The notes under the pieces: generated by a model
What the model was told of the DNA's origin: nothing
Databases searched by the model: none
Seen by the model: only the letters and a program-made list of their open reading frames with translations
Part shown: positions 7,580 through 15,607 of the stretch, one piece after another
Position numbering within the stretch: position 1 is the stretch's first letter
Layout: the number at the start of each line of letters is the position of its first letter
Assembly (NCBI GenBank): GCA_050945795.1
Contig: JBMNTP010000010.1
Location: forward strand, 1-55,363
Source of the DNA: JBMNTP01 sp050945795
GTDB taxonomy: Bacteria; Bacillota; Clostridia; Christensenellales; MGBC116941
DNA length: 55,363 nt
Direction: 5' to 3'
Translations under genes and position numbers: made by a program

Positions 7580-9049
7580 TTAAAGCGGTATATTCCCGTG
7601 CTTTTTAGCAGGGTTTGACTCGCGCTTGGCCTCAAGGAAGCCTAATGACGCTATAAGCTTTTCACGCGTCTCTTGCGGCTCTATAACATCATCAACAAGG
7701 CCGCGCTTCGCCGCTTCCCACGGTGATGCGAACGTATTTGCGTACTCCTCGGCAAGCTTATGCCTTTCCGTCCTTGAATCGTCCGACGCCGCAAGCTTGT
7801 CGCCCATCAATATATTAACCGTCGCCTCGGCGGATAGCGTTGATATCTCCGCCTGCGGCCACGCCAACACCATATCGTTGCCTATGCCCTTTGAAGACAG
7901 CAGCACATACGCTAGCCCTATCGCTTTACCGCAAATCACATTAATAATAGGCACCGTAACCTCACCTATGGCATAGCCAAGCTTAGCCGCATCTTTTACC
8001 AGTCCCTGCTTCTCGGCGTCAGTGCTTATTGCCGCGCCCTCACAGTCGGTAAACGTAACAAGCTGTATGCTAAAGCTGTCGCAAAAGCGCACAAAACGCG
8101 CCGCTTTGAGCGATGATGCCGAATCCAGCCTGCCACTAAAAGCTATAAAGCCTGTTACCCTGCCGTTAAGCCTTCCCAGCGCCGCTTTGGCCGAACCGCC
8201 GTAAGACGGCATATATTCTATAAGGCTGCCTTCATCGGCAACGGCGCTTATAGTATCGGCCGATATGTCTACATCAGAAGCAGCCCCGCCCTCCGCATCG
8301 GGTGCATCCTCAAGATTGTTTCCGGGCACACACGATATGAGCTTTTGTACCAGCTTAAACGCTTCGTTTTCGCTGCCGCACGTCATTTGCACAATACCCG
8401 CATCCGCCGCAAATGCTGCTCCGCCGGCGCCTTTGGCTTCCTCTCCGAATGTAGCCGCCAGTACACGCGGCGACGCGGCGCTTATCTCAGAAATACCATC
8501 AACAGCAATTACAACATCGCTTAAAGCCGCCGTAACCGCCGCCGCGCCTATACACGGCCCCAGTACCATGGCAATCTGCGGCACCACTCCCGACGCCGCC
8601 GCCGTAAGTTTGAGTATGCGCGCGTAGCCGTTCATAGCGTCGGCGCCCTCCTGTATCCTGGCACCTGATGTGTCGGTTAGCGCTATAACAGGATATCCGC
8701 ATTTGACGGCAGTTTGAATAACCTTCTCAACCTTGGCGGCATGCATCTCGCTCATTGAGCCGCCATGAACTGAAAAATCCTGCGCGTAAACGCATACCTT
8801 TTGCCCGTTAATAGAGCCGTATCCGGTTATAACGCCTTCTCCGCTGTAAGGCTGAACTGAAAACGCTGCCGCCCGGCTTTCAACAAAAGCGTCCAGCTCT
8901 ATAAAGCTGCCTTCGTCGAGCAAAGCCGATACTCTCTCGCGCGCCGTCAGCTTACCGGCGGATTTTTGTTTAGTCTGTCTTGCTTTTTCAGAATCGATAA
9001 TCTCCTGTTTTCGCCGTCTCAGATCTTCGAGCTTCATGTCCTGGCTCAT
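7580..9049 (-). CDS. Acyl-CoA carboxyltransferase, MmdA / transcarboxylase 12S type
   Basis: Carboxyl transferase of the propionyl-CoA/methylmalonyl-CoA family (crotonase fold, two related halves), moving a carboxyl group between an acyl-CoA and biotin. About 490 residues, the family's usual length. Visible features are KLTARERVSALLDEGSFIE near the N-terminus, QDFSVHGGSMSEMHAAK, and the CoA-site loop DTSGARIQEGADAM. Translation begins at the ATG at 9049 or a TTG one codon upstream; GGAGGT lies just ahead of both. It is the first gene of a four-gene operon. Acetyl-CoA or propionyl-CoA specificity cannot be judged by eye. Confidence 0.85.
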   Translation of the reverse strand: MSQDMKLEDLRRRKQEIIDSEKARQTKQKSAGKLTARERVSALLDEGSFIELDAFVESRAAAFSVQPYSGEGVITGYGSINGQKVCVYAQDFSVHGGSMSEMHAAKVEKVIQTAVKCGYPVIALTDTSGARIQEGADAMNGYARILKLTAAASGVVPQIAMVLGPCIGAAAVTAALSDVVIAVDGISEISAASPRVLAATFGEEAKGAGGAAFAADAGIVQMTCGSENEAFKLVQKLISCVPGNNLEDAPDAEGGAASDVDISADTISAVADEGSLIEYMPSYGGSAKAALGRLNGRVTGFIAFSGRLDSASSLKAARFVRFCDSFSIQLVTFTDCEGAAISTDAEKQGLVKDAAKLGYAIGEVTVPIINVICGKAIGLAYVLLSSKGIGNDMVLAWPQAEISTLSAEATVNILMGDKLAASDDSRTERHKLAEEYANTFASPWEAAKRGLVDDVIEPQETREKLIASLGFLEAKRESNPAKKHGNIPL

Positions 9050-9146
9050 CAAGTTGTACCTCCAAATAAAGTGCGATAAATGCAGACGCCGTAATTACGC
9101 GGCCTGTCCGCAGAAAAATATTCCCAACTACGCCCAGGTTTTATAT

Positions 9147-9174
9147 TCTATATTATGTTTCTTTTTTCCTTCAA
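9147..9174 (-). promoter_or_regulatory. Possible sigma-A promoter of the carboxyltransferase operon
   Basis: TTGAAG (9169-9174) and TATAGA (9147-9152) on the minus strand with a 16-bp spacer, in an AT-rich stretch between the rluB terminator and the mmdA-like gene. The -10 match is moderate. This would leave an approximately 90-base leader in which nothing else is recognised. Confidence 0.35.
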
Positions 9175-9192
9175 TTTTGTAAAATAAATTTT

Positions 9193-9220
9193 AAAAAAGC
9201 CGAAATCCATGTTCCGGCTT
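9193..9220 (-). terminator. Intrinsic terminator after rluB
   Basis: Minus-strand hairpin AAGCCGGAA / TTTCGGCTT (one G-T pair, 6-base loop) followed by six Ts. It begins 4 bases past the rluB stop and separates that operon from the carboxyltransferase genes. Confidence 0.75.
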
Positions 9221-9224
9221 GATT

Positions 9225-9941
9225 TTAAGACGTTAACGACTTAAAATATTCAATTTCCTCGTTGGTAAGCTCGCGCCATTGCCCCTGCTTCAAATTGCCG
9301 AGCCCAAGTCCGCCTATAGCTATTCTTTCAAGCATAACAATCCTGTGTCCTATCGCCTCACACATGCGCCTTATCTGCCTGTTGCGGCCTTCGCGTATCA
9401 TAATCCTAAAATCCGAATCGCCGCCAGCGTATCTTATATGCTCAACATCAGCGGGCTGCGTAATGCCGTCATCAAGCATAACGCCTTTTCTGAGCATATC
9501 ATACTCTTCTTTTTTTACCTTGCCTTTTACAACAACATAATACGTCTTACCCACTTCAAATCTAGGGTGCGTAAGCCTGTTTGCCAAATCCCCATCGTTT
9601 GTAAGTATTATAAGGCCGCTGGTGTTTATGTCAAGCCTGCCGACCGGAAACAAACGCACCATCTCACCGGGCAGGCAATCTAAAACTGTTTTTCTCCCAT
9701 GCGTATCTGAAGCCGTCGTCACCACGCCGACCGGCTTATTAAGCAATATATACTTTTTCTCGGACTTTACATTAACCGCCTTGCCGTCAACCGCCACTGC
9801 ATCCCCCGGCGATACTTTAAATCCCGGCTCCCGCACCGTTTCACCGTTTACGGCAACCCTGCCCTCGGCAATCAGTTTCTCACCCGCCCGCCTTGAACAT
9901 ACTCCGGCGTCGGCAAGATACTTTTGCAACCTCAACTCCAT
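9225..9941 (-). CDS. rluB: 23S rRNA pseudouridine synthase RluB/RsuA family
   Basis: Converts a uridine of 23S rRNA to pseudouridine. The N-terminal S4 RNA-binding domain (LQKYLADAGVCSRRAGEKLIAEGRVAVNG) is followed by the catalytic domain with the GRLDINTSGLIILTNDGDLA signature (catalytic Asp in GRLD) and the RNRQIRRM motif near the C-terminus. ATG at 9941 is preferred over an in-frame TTG 21 bases upstream because GGGG lies correctly before it and the protein then starts like its relatives (238 residues). It follows the DD-carboxypeptidase gene, matching the rsuA-type gene near dacB in B. subtilis. A terminator follows. Confidence 0.92.
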   Translation of the reverse strand: MELRLQKYLADAGVCSRRAGEKLIAEGRVAVNGETVREPGFKVSPGDAVAVDGKAVNVKSEKKYILLNKPVGVVTTASDTHGRKTVLDCLPGEMVRLFPVGRLDINTSGLIILTNDGDLANRLTHPRFEVGKTYYVVVKGKVKKEEYDMLRKGVMLDDGITQPADVEHIRYAGGDSDFRIMIREGRNRQIRRMCEAIGHRIVMLERIAIGGLGLGNLKQGQWRELTNEEIEYFKSLTS

Positions 9942-9958
9942 CAAAAACCCCCGAAATA

Positions 9959-11182
9959 TCAACCGGCCTTTCTAAGCCAGTTATTTAAAATCATATCAAA
10001 TCCATACCGCCAATTAAGCCTTGCAATATCTTCCGAGGCGTATAGACGACTTTGAGCTAGCAATCCGCCGTTTATATATACAGAAGCCGAGCCTATCACA
10101 TCGCCTTTTTTTACAGGCGCCTCTATAATATCCGGCAGCTCTATAATAGCGTCAAGCTCCTCGCCCTCTTTTTTAACCGGCAGCTTCATATCGTCCTCGC
10201 AAACCGCCTCTATACTAACGCCGGTACCCTGCTCTACATCAATGCGCCCGAGTTTTTGGCCGCGACTGAACACAGTACGCATCTCATAAGCGTCAAAGCC
10301 GTAGTCTAAAAGATTCATCGACTGTATGAACATATCGGGGCAATTCAGGGCAACAGTCACAATCTGCATTTCGTCTCGCAGCGCCGCCGAAACAAGACAC
10401 CTGCCTGCCGCTTTTGTATATCCGGTTTTTACACCGTTTCCGCCTTCATACTGCCAGAGTATTTTGTTCTTATTCCTTAAAGACCTTTCCCACTGATGCC
10501 CTTCCCATGATATGTTCTTATACTGCGAGGATACTATTTCTGCGAAAACATTATTTTCCATAGCATAGCAGGAAATAAGAGCCAGGTCGTAAGCGGTAGT
10601 AAAATGGTTATCGTCATGCAAACCGTTAGGATTCATAAAGACGGTATCCTCCGCGCCTATGTCAATGGCTTTGGAGTTCATCATATCTATAAACCCGTCA
10701 ACGCTGCCTCCTATATGCTCGGCTATAGCAACCGCCGCGTCATTTCCAGACGACAGCATAAGCCCGTAAAGCATGTCGGATAGCGTCATCCTCTCGCCGA
10801 CTTCCAGCCAAATGCTGGAGCCTTCAATGCCGCTGGCATTTTCGCTGACAGTTATAGTGTCTTGAAGATTTCCGTTTTCTATCGCGACAATAGCCGTCAT
10901 TATCTTTGTAGTGCTGGCCATAGGCATGCGCTGATGCGAATTCTTTTGATACAGCACCCGCCTGCTGCTCGCCTCCATCATAACGGCGGCCTGCGCCTGT
11001 ACAGAAGGCTCAATAACAGCGGCTTTGGCTATGCCGTTATTATATAGCAGTGCCACAAAAAAAGCTATAGCCATAACAGCGCTAAATACAATTCTAACGG
11101 CATTTTGGCGAGGTGTTGTTCCGCTCTTTAAAAAGCCTCGGCTTCTAAATGATGTGATTTTGCTTTCCTTATTTTCACGCAT
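9959..11182 (-). CDS. Active-type D-alanyl-D-alanine carboxypeptidase (DacB/DacF family)
   Basis: Low-molecular-weight penicillin-binding protein that trims terminal D-Ala from peptidoglycan pentapeptides outside the membrane. 407 residues: a cytoplasmic tail, a membrane-spanning signal (about 30-47), and the peptidase S11 domain with all three motifs intact, STTK (90-93), SGN (145-147) and KTG (252-254). A C-terminal beta domain and amphipathic tail follow. The start lies inside the 3' end of the ytfJ-type gene (55-bp overlap) but has a good GGGAGAGGA site. Position next to ytfJ and scpAB matches the cortex gene dacB of B. subtilis. A degenerate paralogue is at 14386-15543. Confidence 0.88.
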   Translation of the reverse strand: MRENKESKITSFRSRGFLKSGTTPRQNAVRIVFSAVMAIAFFVALLYNNGIAKAAVIEPSVQAQAAVMMEASSRRVLYQKNSHQRMPMASTTKIMTAIVAIENGNLQDTITVSENASGIEGSSIWLEVGERMTLSDMLYGLMLSSGNDAAVAIAEHIGGSVDGFIDMMNSKAIDIGAEDTVFMNPNGLHDDNHFTTAYDLALISCYAMENNVFAEIVSSQYKNISWEGHQWERSLRNKNKILWQYEGGNGVKTGYTKAAGRCLVSAALRDEMQIVTVALNCPDMFIQSMNLLDYGFDAYEMRTVFSRGQKLGRIDVEQGTGVSIEAVCEDDMKLPVKKEGEELDAIIELPDIIEAPVKKGDVIGSASVYINGGLLAQSRLYASEDIARLNWRYGFDMILNNWLRKAG

Positions 11183-11577
11183 TGTTCTTCCTCTCCCTTA
11201 AACATGGATTTGATCGAGTCAAGAAGCTTAGGCGCCATTTCTATCACTCTATCAAGAGTGCAGGGATATGATACCGGCAACAGCTTAACATCTCTCTCAT
11301 CCACAACGAGAAAGGCAACGGGGTTAACCGAAACGCCGGCTCCGCTTCCTCCGGCAAAAGGATATTCACCCGCCGGGGAATTGCCCGACGTGTCGTACTC
11401 AACCTCTCCGTATTCTCCGCCTCCCGATACAAAACCGAACGATACATTGGATACCGGTATTATAACCGAGCCGTAAACGGTCTCAACCGCATCGCCAACT
11501 ATGGTATTGACATCAACCATTTGCTTAAGTTCAGTCATAGTTGTTCTCATAATGTTTTCAAGCGTTTGCCCCTGCAT
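11128..11577 (-). CDS. ytfJ: GerW/YtfJ family sporulation protein
   Basis: A 149-residue member of the YtfJ (GerW) family; in B. subtilis this forespore protein is needed for normal germination. Seen here: an N-terminal helix (LENIMRTTMTELKQMVD), the family core GDAVETVYGSVIIPVSNVSFGFVSGGG, a Gly-rich stretch with GGSGAGVSVNPVAFLVV, and the VSYPCTLDRVIEMAP tail. The ATG at 11577 has an AAGGTG site; a longer frame would run into the DUF2953 gene. The 3' end overlaps the start of the carboxypeptidase gene by 55 bp. The family call is firm; the germination role is taken from the B. subtilis homologue. Confidence 0.85.
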   Translation of the reverse strand: MQGQTLENIMRTTMTELKQMVDVNTIVGDAVETVYGSVIIPVSNVSFGFVSGGGEYGEVEYDTSGNSPAGEYPFAGGSGAGVSVNPVAFLVVDERDVKLLPVSYPCTLDRVIEMAPKLLDSIKSMFKGEEEQCVKIRKAKSHHLEAEAF

Positions 11578-11596
11578 ATAAAGCACCTTCTTATCT

Positions 11597-12211
11597 TCAT
11601 TTTTTCCCGGACAGCCCGGCAATTATAATATGCACAGGCGCAATTTTTATTATGCACGAAGCTTCGGCTCTAAAGCTGTTTTTGCCGAATAACGGTATTA
11701 TCCTTACATCACACCGGCAGCCGGATTTATAAAGCATCGCCGCTCCCGGCCTTATCGCCGCGTTTATAATGCCGGTTAGAATCGCTGTTATATCGGCCCT
11801 CTCTTTTATACCCACCCGTATATAAACATACAAACTACTCACGCGCGTCTTTCTAGCAGCTTTCTTAATTTTTCTTATCCATTTAAGCAGCCTTTTTCTA
11901 GTTTCGCCGGCATCTTTGGTTCTTATTTTTGGCGTGGCTTCTTCAACCTCTCCCTTTATATTCTTTTTGCCTAATGGAGTGATAATATAAACTTTCGCTT
12001 CGCTGTCCAAGCCAATAGACGCGTGAACGCTCAGCGCCACCGGCAGCACGCCAAAAAGGCGCGGACTAAATACAGCCTGCGCGTAAGCTCCGCATATACT
12101 TATGTCAATCCTCAATCCTAACGGCAGCAGCATTAACGCCACCACCAAGAGAGCGGCAAAAAATAAAAACAGCAAAGCCACACCTCCGGTTCTGCTGTTT
12201 ATTTTTGCCAT
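11597..12211 (-). CDS. DUF2953 membrane-associated protein
   Basis: A 204-residue protein with an N-terminal transmembrane helix (GVALLFLFFAALLVVALMLLPLGL, about 9-32) and a charged, beta-rich remainder. It includes a lysine/arginine-rich stretch (about 90-115) and a C-terminal FRAEASCIIKIAPVHIIIAG segment typical of DUF2953. This family regularly sits directly before ytfJ in sporulating Firmicutes, as here (19-base gap). Function unknown. It lies 22 bases after scpB. Confidence 0.75.
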   Translation of the reverse strand: MAKINSRTGGVALLFLFFAALLVVALMLLPLGLRIDISICGAYAQAVFSPRLFGVLPVALSVHASIGLDSEAKVYIITPLGKKNIKGEVEEATPKIRTKDAGETRKRLLKWIRKIKKAARKTRVSSLYVYIRVGIKERADITAILTGIINAAIRPGAAMLYKSGCRCDVRIIPLFGKNSFRAEASCIIKIAPVHIIIAGLSGKK

Positions 12212-12233
12212 ATTATTCAGTTTTACTCAATTA

Positions 12234-12830
12234 TTAGGTTGTTCCGAACATATCTTCATCAACAACCGGCGCGATAGCTTCTTCCATGGCGCATTCGTCA
12301 AGCTCCGCCCTTGACAGTTCCTCAATACCCGGCAGCTCACTTAATCCAGATATACCAAACTGCCGCAAAAACTCCTCGGTTGTACCGTATAATATCGGGC
12401 GGCCTAAAGCGTCTTTCCTGCCTACCTCGGCGATAAGACCGCGTTGGGCGAGCATAGATATCGAATAATCGCACATAACGCCGCGTATCCTCTCGACTTC
12501 GCTTTTAGTCACCGGCTGGCGATACGCTATTATAGACAGCGTTTCCATAGCCGATTGTGACAACGACCTTTTTTCAATAGGCGCAAAGAATTTCCTTATA
12601 TATTCGGCGTTATCCTTGTTGGTACCGAATTGTATCTTATCATTAACCCTTATGAGGCTTATGCCGCAGTTCCTTTCGGCGTATTCTTGCTGCATCTTTT
12701 CAAGAGCGCTCTCAATTTCCGGTGCGCCTATATTCACCGCCGCCGCTATATCTTCAATCGCCAACGCCTCTCCAGATACAAAGAGCAGCGATTCAATAAC
12801 CGAAATCAGCTTACGCGTTTCCAATAGCAT
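12234..12830 (-). CDS. scpB: Segregation and condensation protein B
   Basis: Winged-helix subunit of the SMC-ScpAB condensin complex, which compacts and separates chromosomes. 198 residues with the family features ISVIESLLFVSGEALAIEDIA at the N-terminus, a central ETLSIIAYRQPVTKSEVERIRGV and the LGRPILYGTTEEFLRQFGI segment near residue 155. It overlaps scpA by 20 bases, the standard coupled arrangement. The C-terminal tail is acidic. Confidence 0.94.
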   Translation of the reverse strand: MLLETRKLISVIESLLFVSGEALAIEDIAAAVNIGAPEIESALEKMQQEYAERNCGISLIRVNDKIQFGTNKDNAEYIRKFFAPIEKRSLSQSAMETLSIIAYRQPVTKSEVERIRGVMCDYSISMLAQRGLIAEVGRKDALGRPILYGTTEEFLRQFGISGLSELPGIEELSRAELDECAMEEAIAPVVDEDMFGTT

Positions 12831-13563
12831 CCCTCTTTCTTCCGCAGCCTTTTATAATAATCTCGCCATACCTTTCGAGCTGCCGCGCCCTCGCCTCGCC
12901 TGTATTTATCAGTTCAAGGAGGGCTAAAAAGGTCGCTACCATCTCGGGCTTTGTAATATCGCCGTCAAAAAGGCGGGAAAATCGCAGCTCGCCGTCGCGC
13001 TTAAGCCGCTTTAGTATATACACTCTTTTTTCGGATACCGAATACTCATCCCGCCTTATGCGCCGCGTCTTAGGCCGGTCATAAGCCAGCTTATCAAGCC
13101 TTCTCGACAGCACCTCTATAAAAGCGTCTCTTAGCGCCTCCCCCGATACTCCTACAAACTCAACCGGCGCCGGCGCAAGGGCGAATTCCTCCGGCAGCTT
13201 ATAAAAAACGCCTTTGTTGTCAAGCTCCATCTCTTTGAGCTTTTCCCCCGCCTCTTTATACTGCTTGTACTCGTTAAGCCTGCGTATAAGCGCCTGCTCT
13301 GGATCTTCCTCATCTTCGGGCAAAGGCTCCGGCTTTGGCAGCAATGACCTTGATTTTATATATAATAAAGTTGCGGCCATCTCAATAAATTCGCTGGCGC
13401 TGTCAATGTCCAGCGAATCGATACCGCGCATATGCTCCATATATTGCTCTGTAATGCTTGATACGAATATATCCTGTATGTCAACCTTGGCCTTTAGAAC
13501 GAGATGCAGCAGCAAGTCGAGCGGCCCCTCAAACTGCTCGAGCCGTACCTCATATACGCTCAT
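12811..13563 (-). CDS. scpA: Segregation and condensation protein A
   Basis: Kleisin subunit bridging SMC heads in the bacterial condensin complex. The 250-residue protein starts with the signature VRLEQFEGPLDLLLHLV and continues with DIQDIFVSSITEQY, then the conserved FIEMAATLLYIKSRSLLP helix. Its ATG overlaps the stop codon of the upstream M50 protease gene (TGATG). The 3' end overlaps scpB by 20 bases. Confidence 0.94.
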   Translation of the reverse strand: MSVYEVRLEQFEGPLDLLLHLVLKAKVDIQDIFVSSITEQYMEHMRGIDSLDIDSASEFIEMAATLLYIKSRSLLPKPEPLPEDEEDPEQALIRRLNEYKQYKEAGEKLKEMELDNKGVFYKLPEEFALAPAPVEFVGVSGEALRDAFIEVLSRRLDKLAYDRPKTRRIRRDEYSVSEKRVYILKRLKRDGELRFSRLFDGDITKPEMVATFLALLELINTGEARARQLERYGEIIIKGCGRKRDAIGNA

Positions 13564-14210
13564 CACAGCCCAAACAGAGAGAGCAGCAGACTCAGTATGC
13601 CGCCCGTTACAGTGCTTATAATACTGCGACCTACGCCGCTAATGAGAAAAAGTATAAGTATCCATGTGCCGTAGCGGTCGCAAAAGCTGAAAAAGCCATA
13701 CATACGGTGCGACGCGAAGCCTCTTAACAGATTATACCCATCAAGCGGCGGTACCGGTAGCAGATTGAACACCATAAGCACTATATTGACAACTATTATA
13801 TTGCTTATAATTCTGTACGCCACCATGCTTTGTATGTTTAAATATACCATAAAAGCGTAGGCGGCGGTAAACAAAAACGCCAATACGAAATTCATGGTTA
13901 CGCCGGCTATCGAAACAAGTATCTGCCCTTTTCGGTAGTTACGATAGTTTCTCGGGTTTACTATTACAGGCTTAGCCCATCCAAAACCAGCAACTAAGAG
14001 CATCAGAGCGCCGATAGGGTCAATGTGTTTTAGTGGATCGATAGTCAGCCTGCCCATAAAGCGCGGCGTATCGTCCCCCATCTTTACCGCCATCCAAGCA
14101 TGAGCAAACTCATGAAAAGAAAGCCCTATAAGCAAAGCCGGCAGTAAATAAAGCACATCTGTTAGAAATTGGGATAAGTCAAACCCTCCAGATAGAGAAT
14201 TAAAAAGCAT
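13563..14210 (-). CDS. Site-2 protease family zinc metallopeptidase (M50B, YwhC-like)
   Basis: Integral membrane metalloprotease of 215 residues. The zinc motif HEFAH lies in LSFHEFAHAWMAVKMGDDTP (about residue 28-32), and the third ligand region is NLLPVPPLDGYN (about 150-162). Several hydrophobic helices surround them. Length and GRLTIDPLKHIDPIGALML identify the compact site-2 protease branch that usually neighbours scpA, not SpoIVFB. Substrates in this branch are unknown. It is probably the first gene of the transcript that runs to rluB, since a strong sigma-A promoter lies 47 bases upstream. Confidence 0.87.
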   Translation of the reverse strand: MLFNSLSGGFDLSQFLTDVLYLLPALLIGLSFHEFAHAWMAVKMGDDTPRFMGRLTIDPLKHIDPIGALMLLVAGFGWAKPVIVNPRNYRNYRKGQILVSIAGVTMNFVLAFLFTAAYAFMVYLNIQSMVAYRIISNIIVVNIVLMVFNLLPVPPLDGYNLLRGFASHRMYGFFSFCDRYGTWILILFLISGVGRSIISTVTGGILSLLLSLFGL

Positions 14211-14256
14211 ATTTAAAAACCTTCCCGAGGAAAATCCCCGCTTAAAATCTCATTTA

Positions 14257-14285
14257 ATTATAATATATACACCGCTTCTTTGCAA
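14257..14285 (-). promoter_or_regulatory. Sigma-A promoter upstream of the M50 protease-scpAB operon
   Basis: On the minus strand TTGCAA (14280-14285) and a perfect TATAAT (14257-14262) are separated by 17 bp. It lies after the terminator of the dacF-like gene and serves the run of genes down to rluB. Confidence 0.7.
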
Positions 14286-14301
14286 TAAAGCACCCGCCTC
14301 T

Positions 14302-14333
14302 AAAAGCCAAAGCCTGCGATTTTAGCCGCAGGC
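14302..14333 (-). terminator. Intrinsic terminator after the dacF-like gene
   Basis: Minus-strand stem GCCTGCG / CGCAGGC with an 8-base loop, followed by the T-rich tail TTTGGCTTTT. It lies 53 bases past the stop of the dacF-like gene. Confidence 0.65.
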
Positions 14334-14385
14334 CGTTTATATTGTTATGTGTTTTTATGTGGCAAATCCGCCGATTATAATGCTG

Positions 14386-15543
14386 TTACCCGTGCAGCCA
14401 AACTTTAAGTATATTACTAAAATGCTTCATAACGGTGGCTTTTTCAATATCTTCTTGGCAAACAACATCAATCTCGGCTATTATCTGCTCATCTAGCATT
14501 ATTCTCGCCGTGCCAATTTTATCGCCCTTAGCAAGCGGCGCCGTCAATCCTTCATCTATTATAACTTCTTTTTTCATCTGCCTCTCGCTGCCCTTTTGAA
14601 CAACGGCGGCCAGCGTATCGTCGGCAACGGCATCTGTGGTTTTTTGCATGGCTCCGGATATCGGCACCGCCCTTTTCGCCACATCGCCTTTTTTAATAAG
14701 TGTGCGAGACGAATAATTGTTAAAGCCGTAATCAAGCATACGCTGCGCGGTATCCGCCCTCGCCTGGCCGTTTGCGGAACCCAACACAACAGCTGTCAGC
14801 CTAAAGCCGCTTTTTTGCGCCGTAGCCGCCATACAATAGCCGGCCTGATTATCTGAGCCGGTCATTATGCCGTCGCAGGCATCATAAAAGCGAATCAGGC
14901 GGTTGGAGTTTACAAGCTCCGTCTCTCTGCCACCCGAGTGCGTTATATTCTCTATCCATAGCTTGCCGTACTTTCCATAATGCTGATTTTGCGCTAGAGC
15001 CGCGCCAAGCTTGGCTATATCCGCCGCAGTGCTTACCTGTCCTTCGGCGTATATGCCGGTGCAGTTTACATAAACCGTATCGTTCATGCCAAGCTCCGCC
15101 GCCTTATCGTTCATAACGGCTACAAAACCTTCCTCAGATACTTCTAGCGTTTCAGCAAGCGCCACCGCTGCGTCATTCGCCGATATCATTGAAACAGCTT
15201 TTATAAGATCATCCGCCCTATACCTGGCCTCGGCGTCTAAAAACGCCTGCGCTCCGCCCATGCCCGCCGCCTTACGGCTTACCGTTATTTCGGTATCCTG
15301 CGTAATCCTGCCGTCCTTCATAGCTTCGAGCGCTATATAAAGCGTCATCATCTTTCCTACTCCGGAAACCGGCATTTTCTCATTGGCGTTGTTTTCATAA
15401 AGCACCTGTCCGGTGGCATTATCTATAAGTATAGCCGCCTTTGCGTCAGTGGTGACAGCGGCTGTCTCGGCTTTTGCTGCACCGGGAAACCCCACCGCCA
15501 CAACAGCAGCCATTAAAAGAGGCACAATCCTTTTGGCAAACAT
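14386..15543 (-). CDS. DacF-like protein lacking catalytic residues (predicted inactive DD-carboxypeptidase)
   Basis: A 385-residue peptidase S11 homologue with a signal peptide (cleavage after AKA, residue 25) and the usual C-terminal beta domain and amphipathic tail. The SxxK motif is changed: the sequence reads PVSGVGKMM (residues 58-66), so the residue three before Lys64 is Gly61, not the nucleophilic Ser. The KTG triad is MTG (227-229). SAN (121-123) is kept. Both changes are clear in the nucleotide sequence, and the frame is intact over its full length. The gene sits after deoB-punA exactly where B. subtilis has dacF, with a forespore-type promoter 25 bases upstream. It probably has a non-catalytic role; a ligand cannot be inferred. 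Confidence 0.85.
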   Translation of the reverse strand: MFAKRIVPLLMAAVVAVGFPGAAKAETAAVTTDAKAAILIDNATGQVLYENNANEKMPVSGVGKMMTLYIALEAMKDGRITQDTEITVSRKAAGMGGAQAFLDAEARYRADDLIKAVSMISANDAAVALAETLEVSEEGFVAVMNDKAAELGMNDTVYVNCTGIYAEGQVSTAADIAKLGAALAQNQHYGKYGKLWIENITHSGGRETELVNSNRLIRFYDACDGIMTGSDNQAGYCMAATAQKSGFRLTAVVLGSANGQARADTAQRMLDYGFNNYSSRTLIKKGDVAKRAVPISGAMQKTTDAVADDTLAAVVQKGSERQMKKEVIIDEGLTAPLAKGDKIGTARIMLDEQIIAEIDVVCQEDIEKATVMKHFSNILKVWLHG

Positions 15544-15567
15544 AAATACCCTCCACTCTGTTTTTCC

Positions 15568-15597
15568 TAGTTTGCCACAGCGTGAAGGGTATATTCA
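15568..15597 (-). promoter_or_regulatory. Sigma-F/sigma-G-type promoter for the dacF-like gene
   Basis: TGAATA (15592-15597) and CAAACTA (15568-15574) on the minus strand, 17 bp apart, match the forespore sigma-G consensus (TGAATA, CATACTA) at all but one position. It is in the 64-base gap between punA and the dacF-like gene. In B. subtilis dacF is expressed in the forespore, which fits. Confidence 0.65.
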
Positions 15598-15607
15598 TGA
15601 CAAGAAA

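Noticed and set aside
13563..14210. SpoIVFB, the pro-sigma-K processing protease
   Set aside because: The protein has the short architecture and motifs of the YwhC-like branch next to scpA, without a CBS domain or neighbouring spoIVFA.
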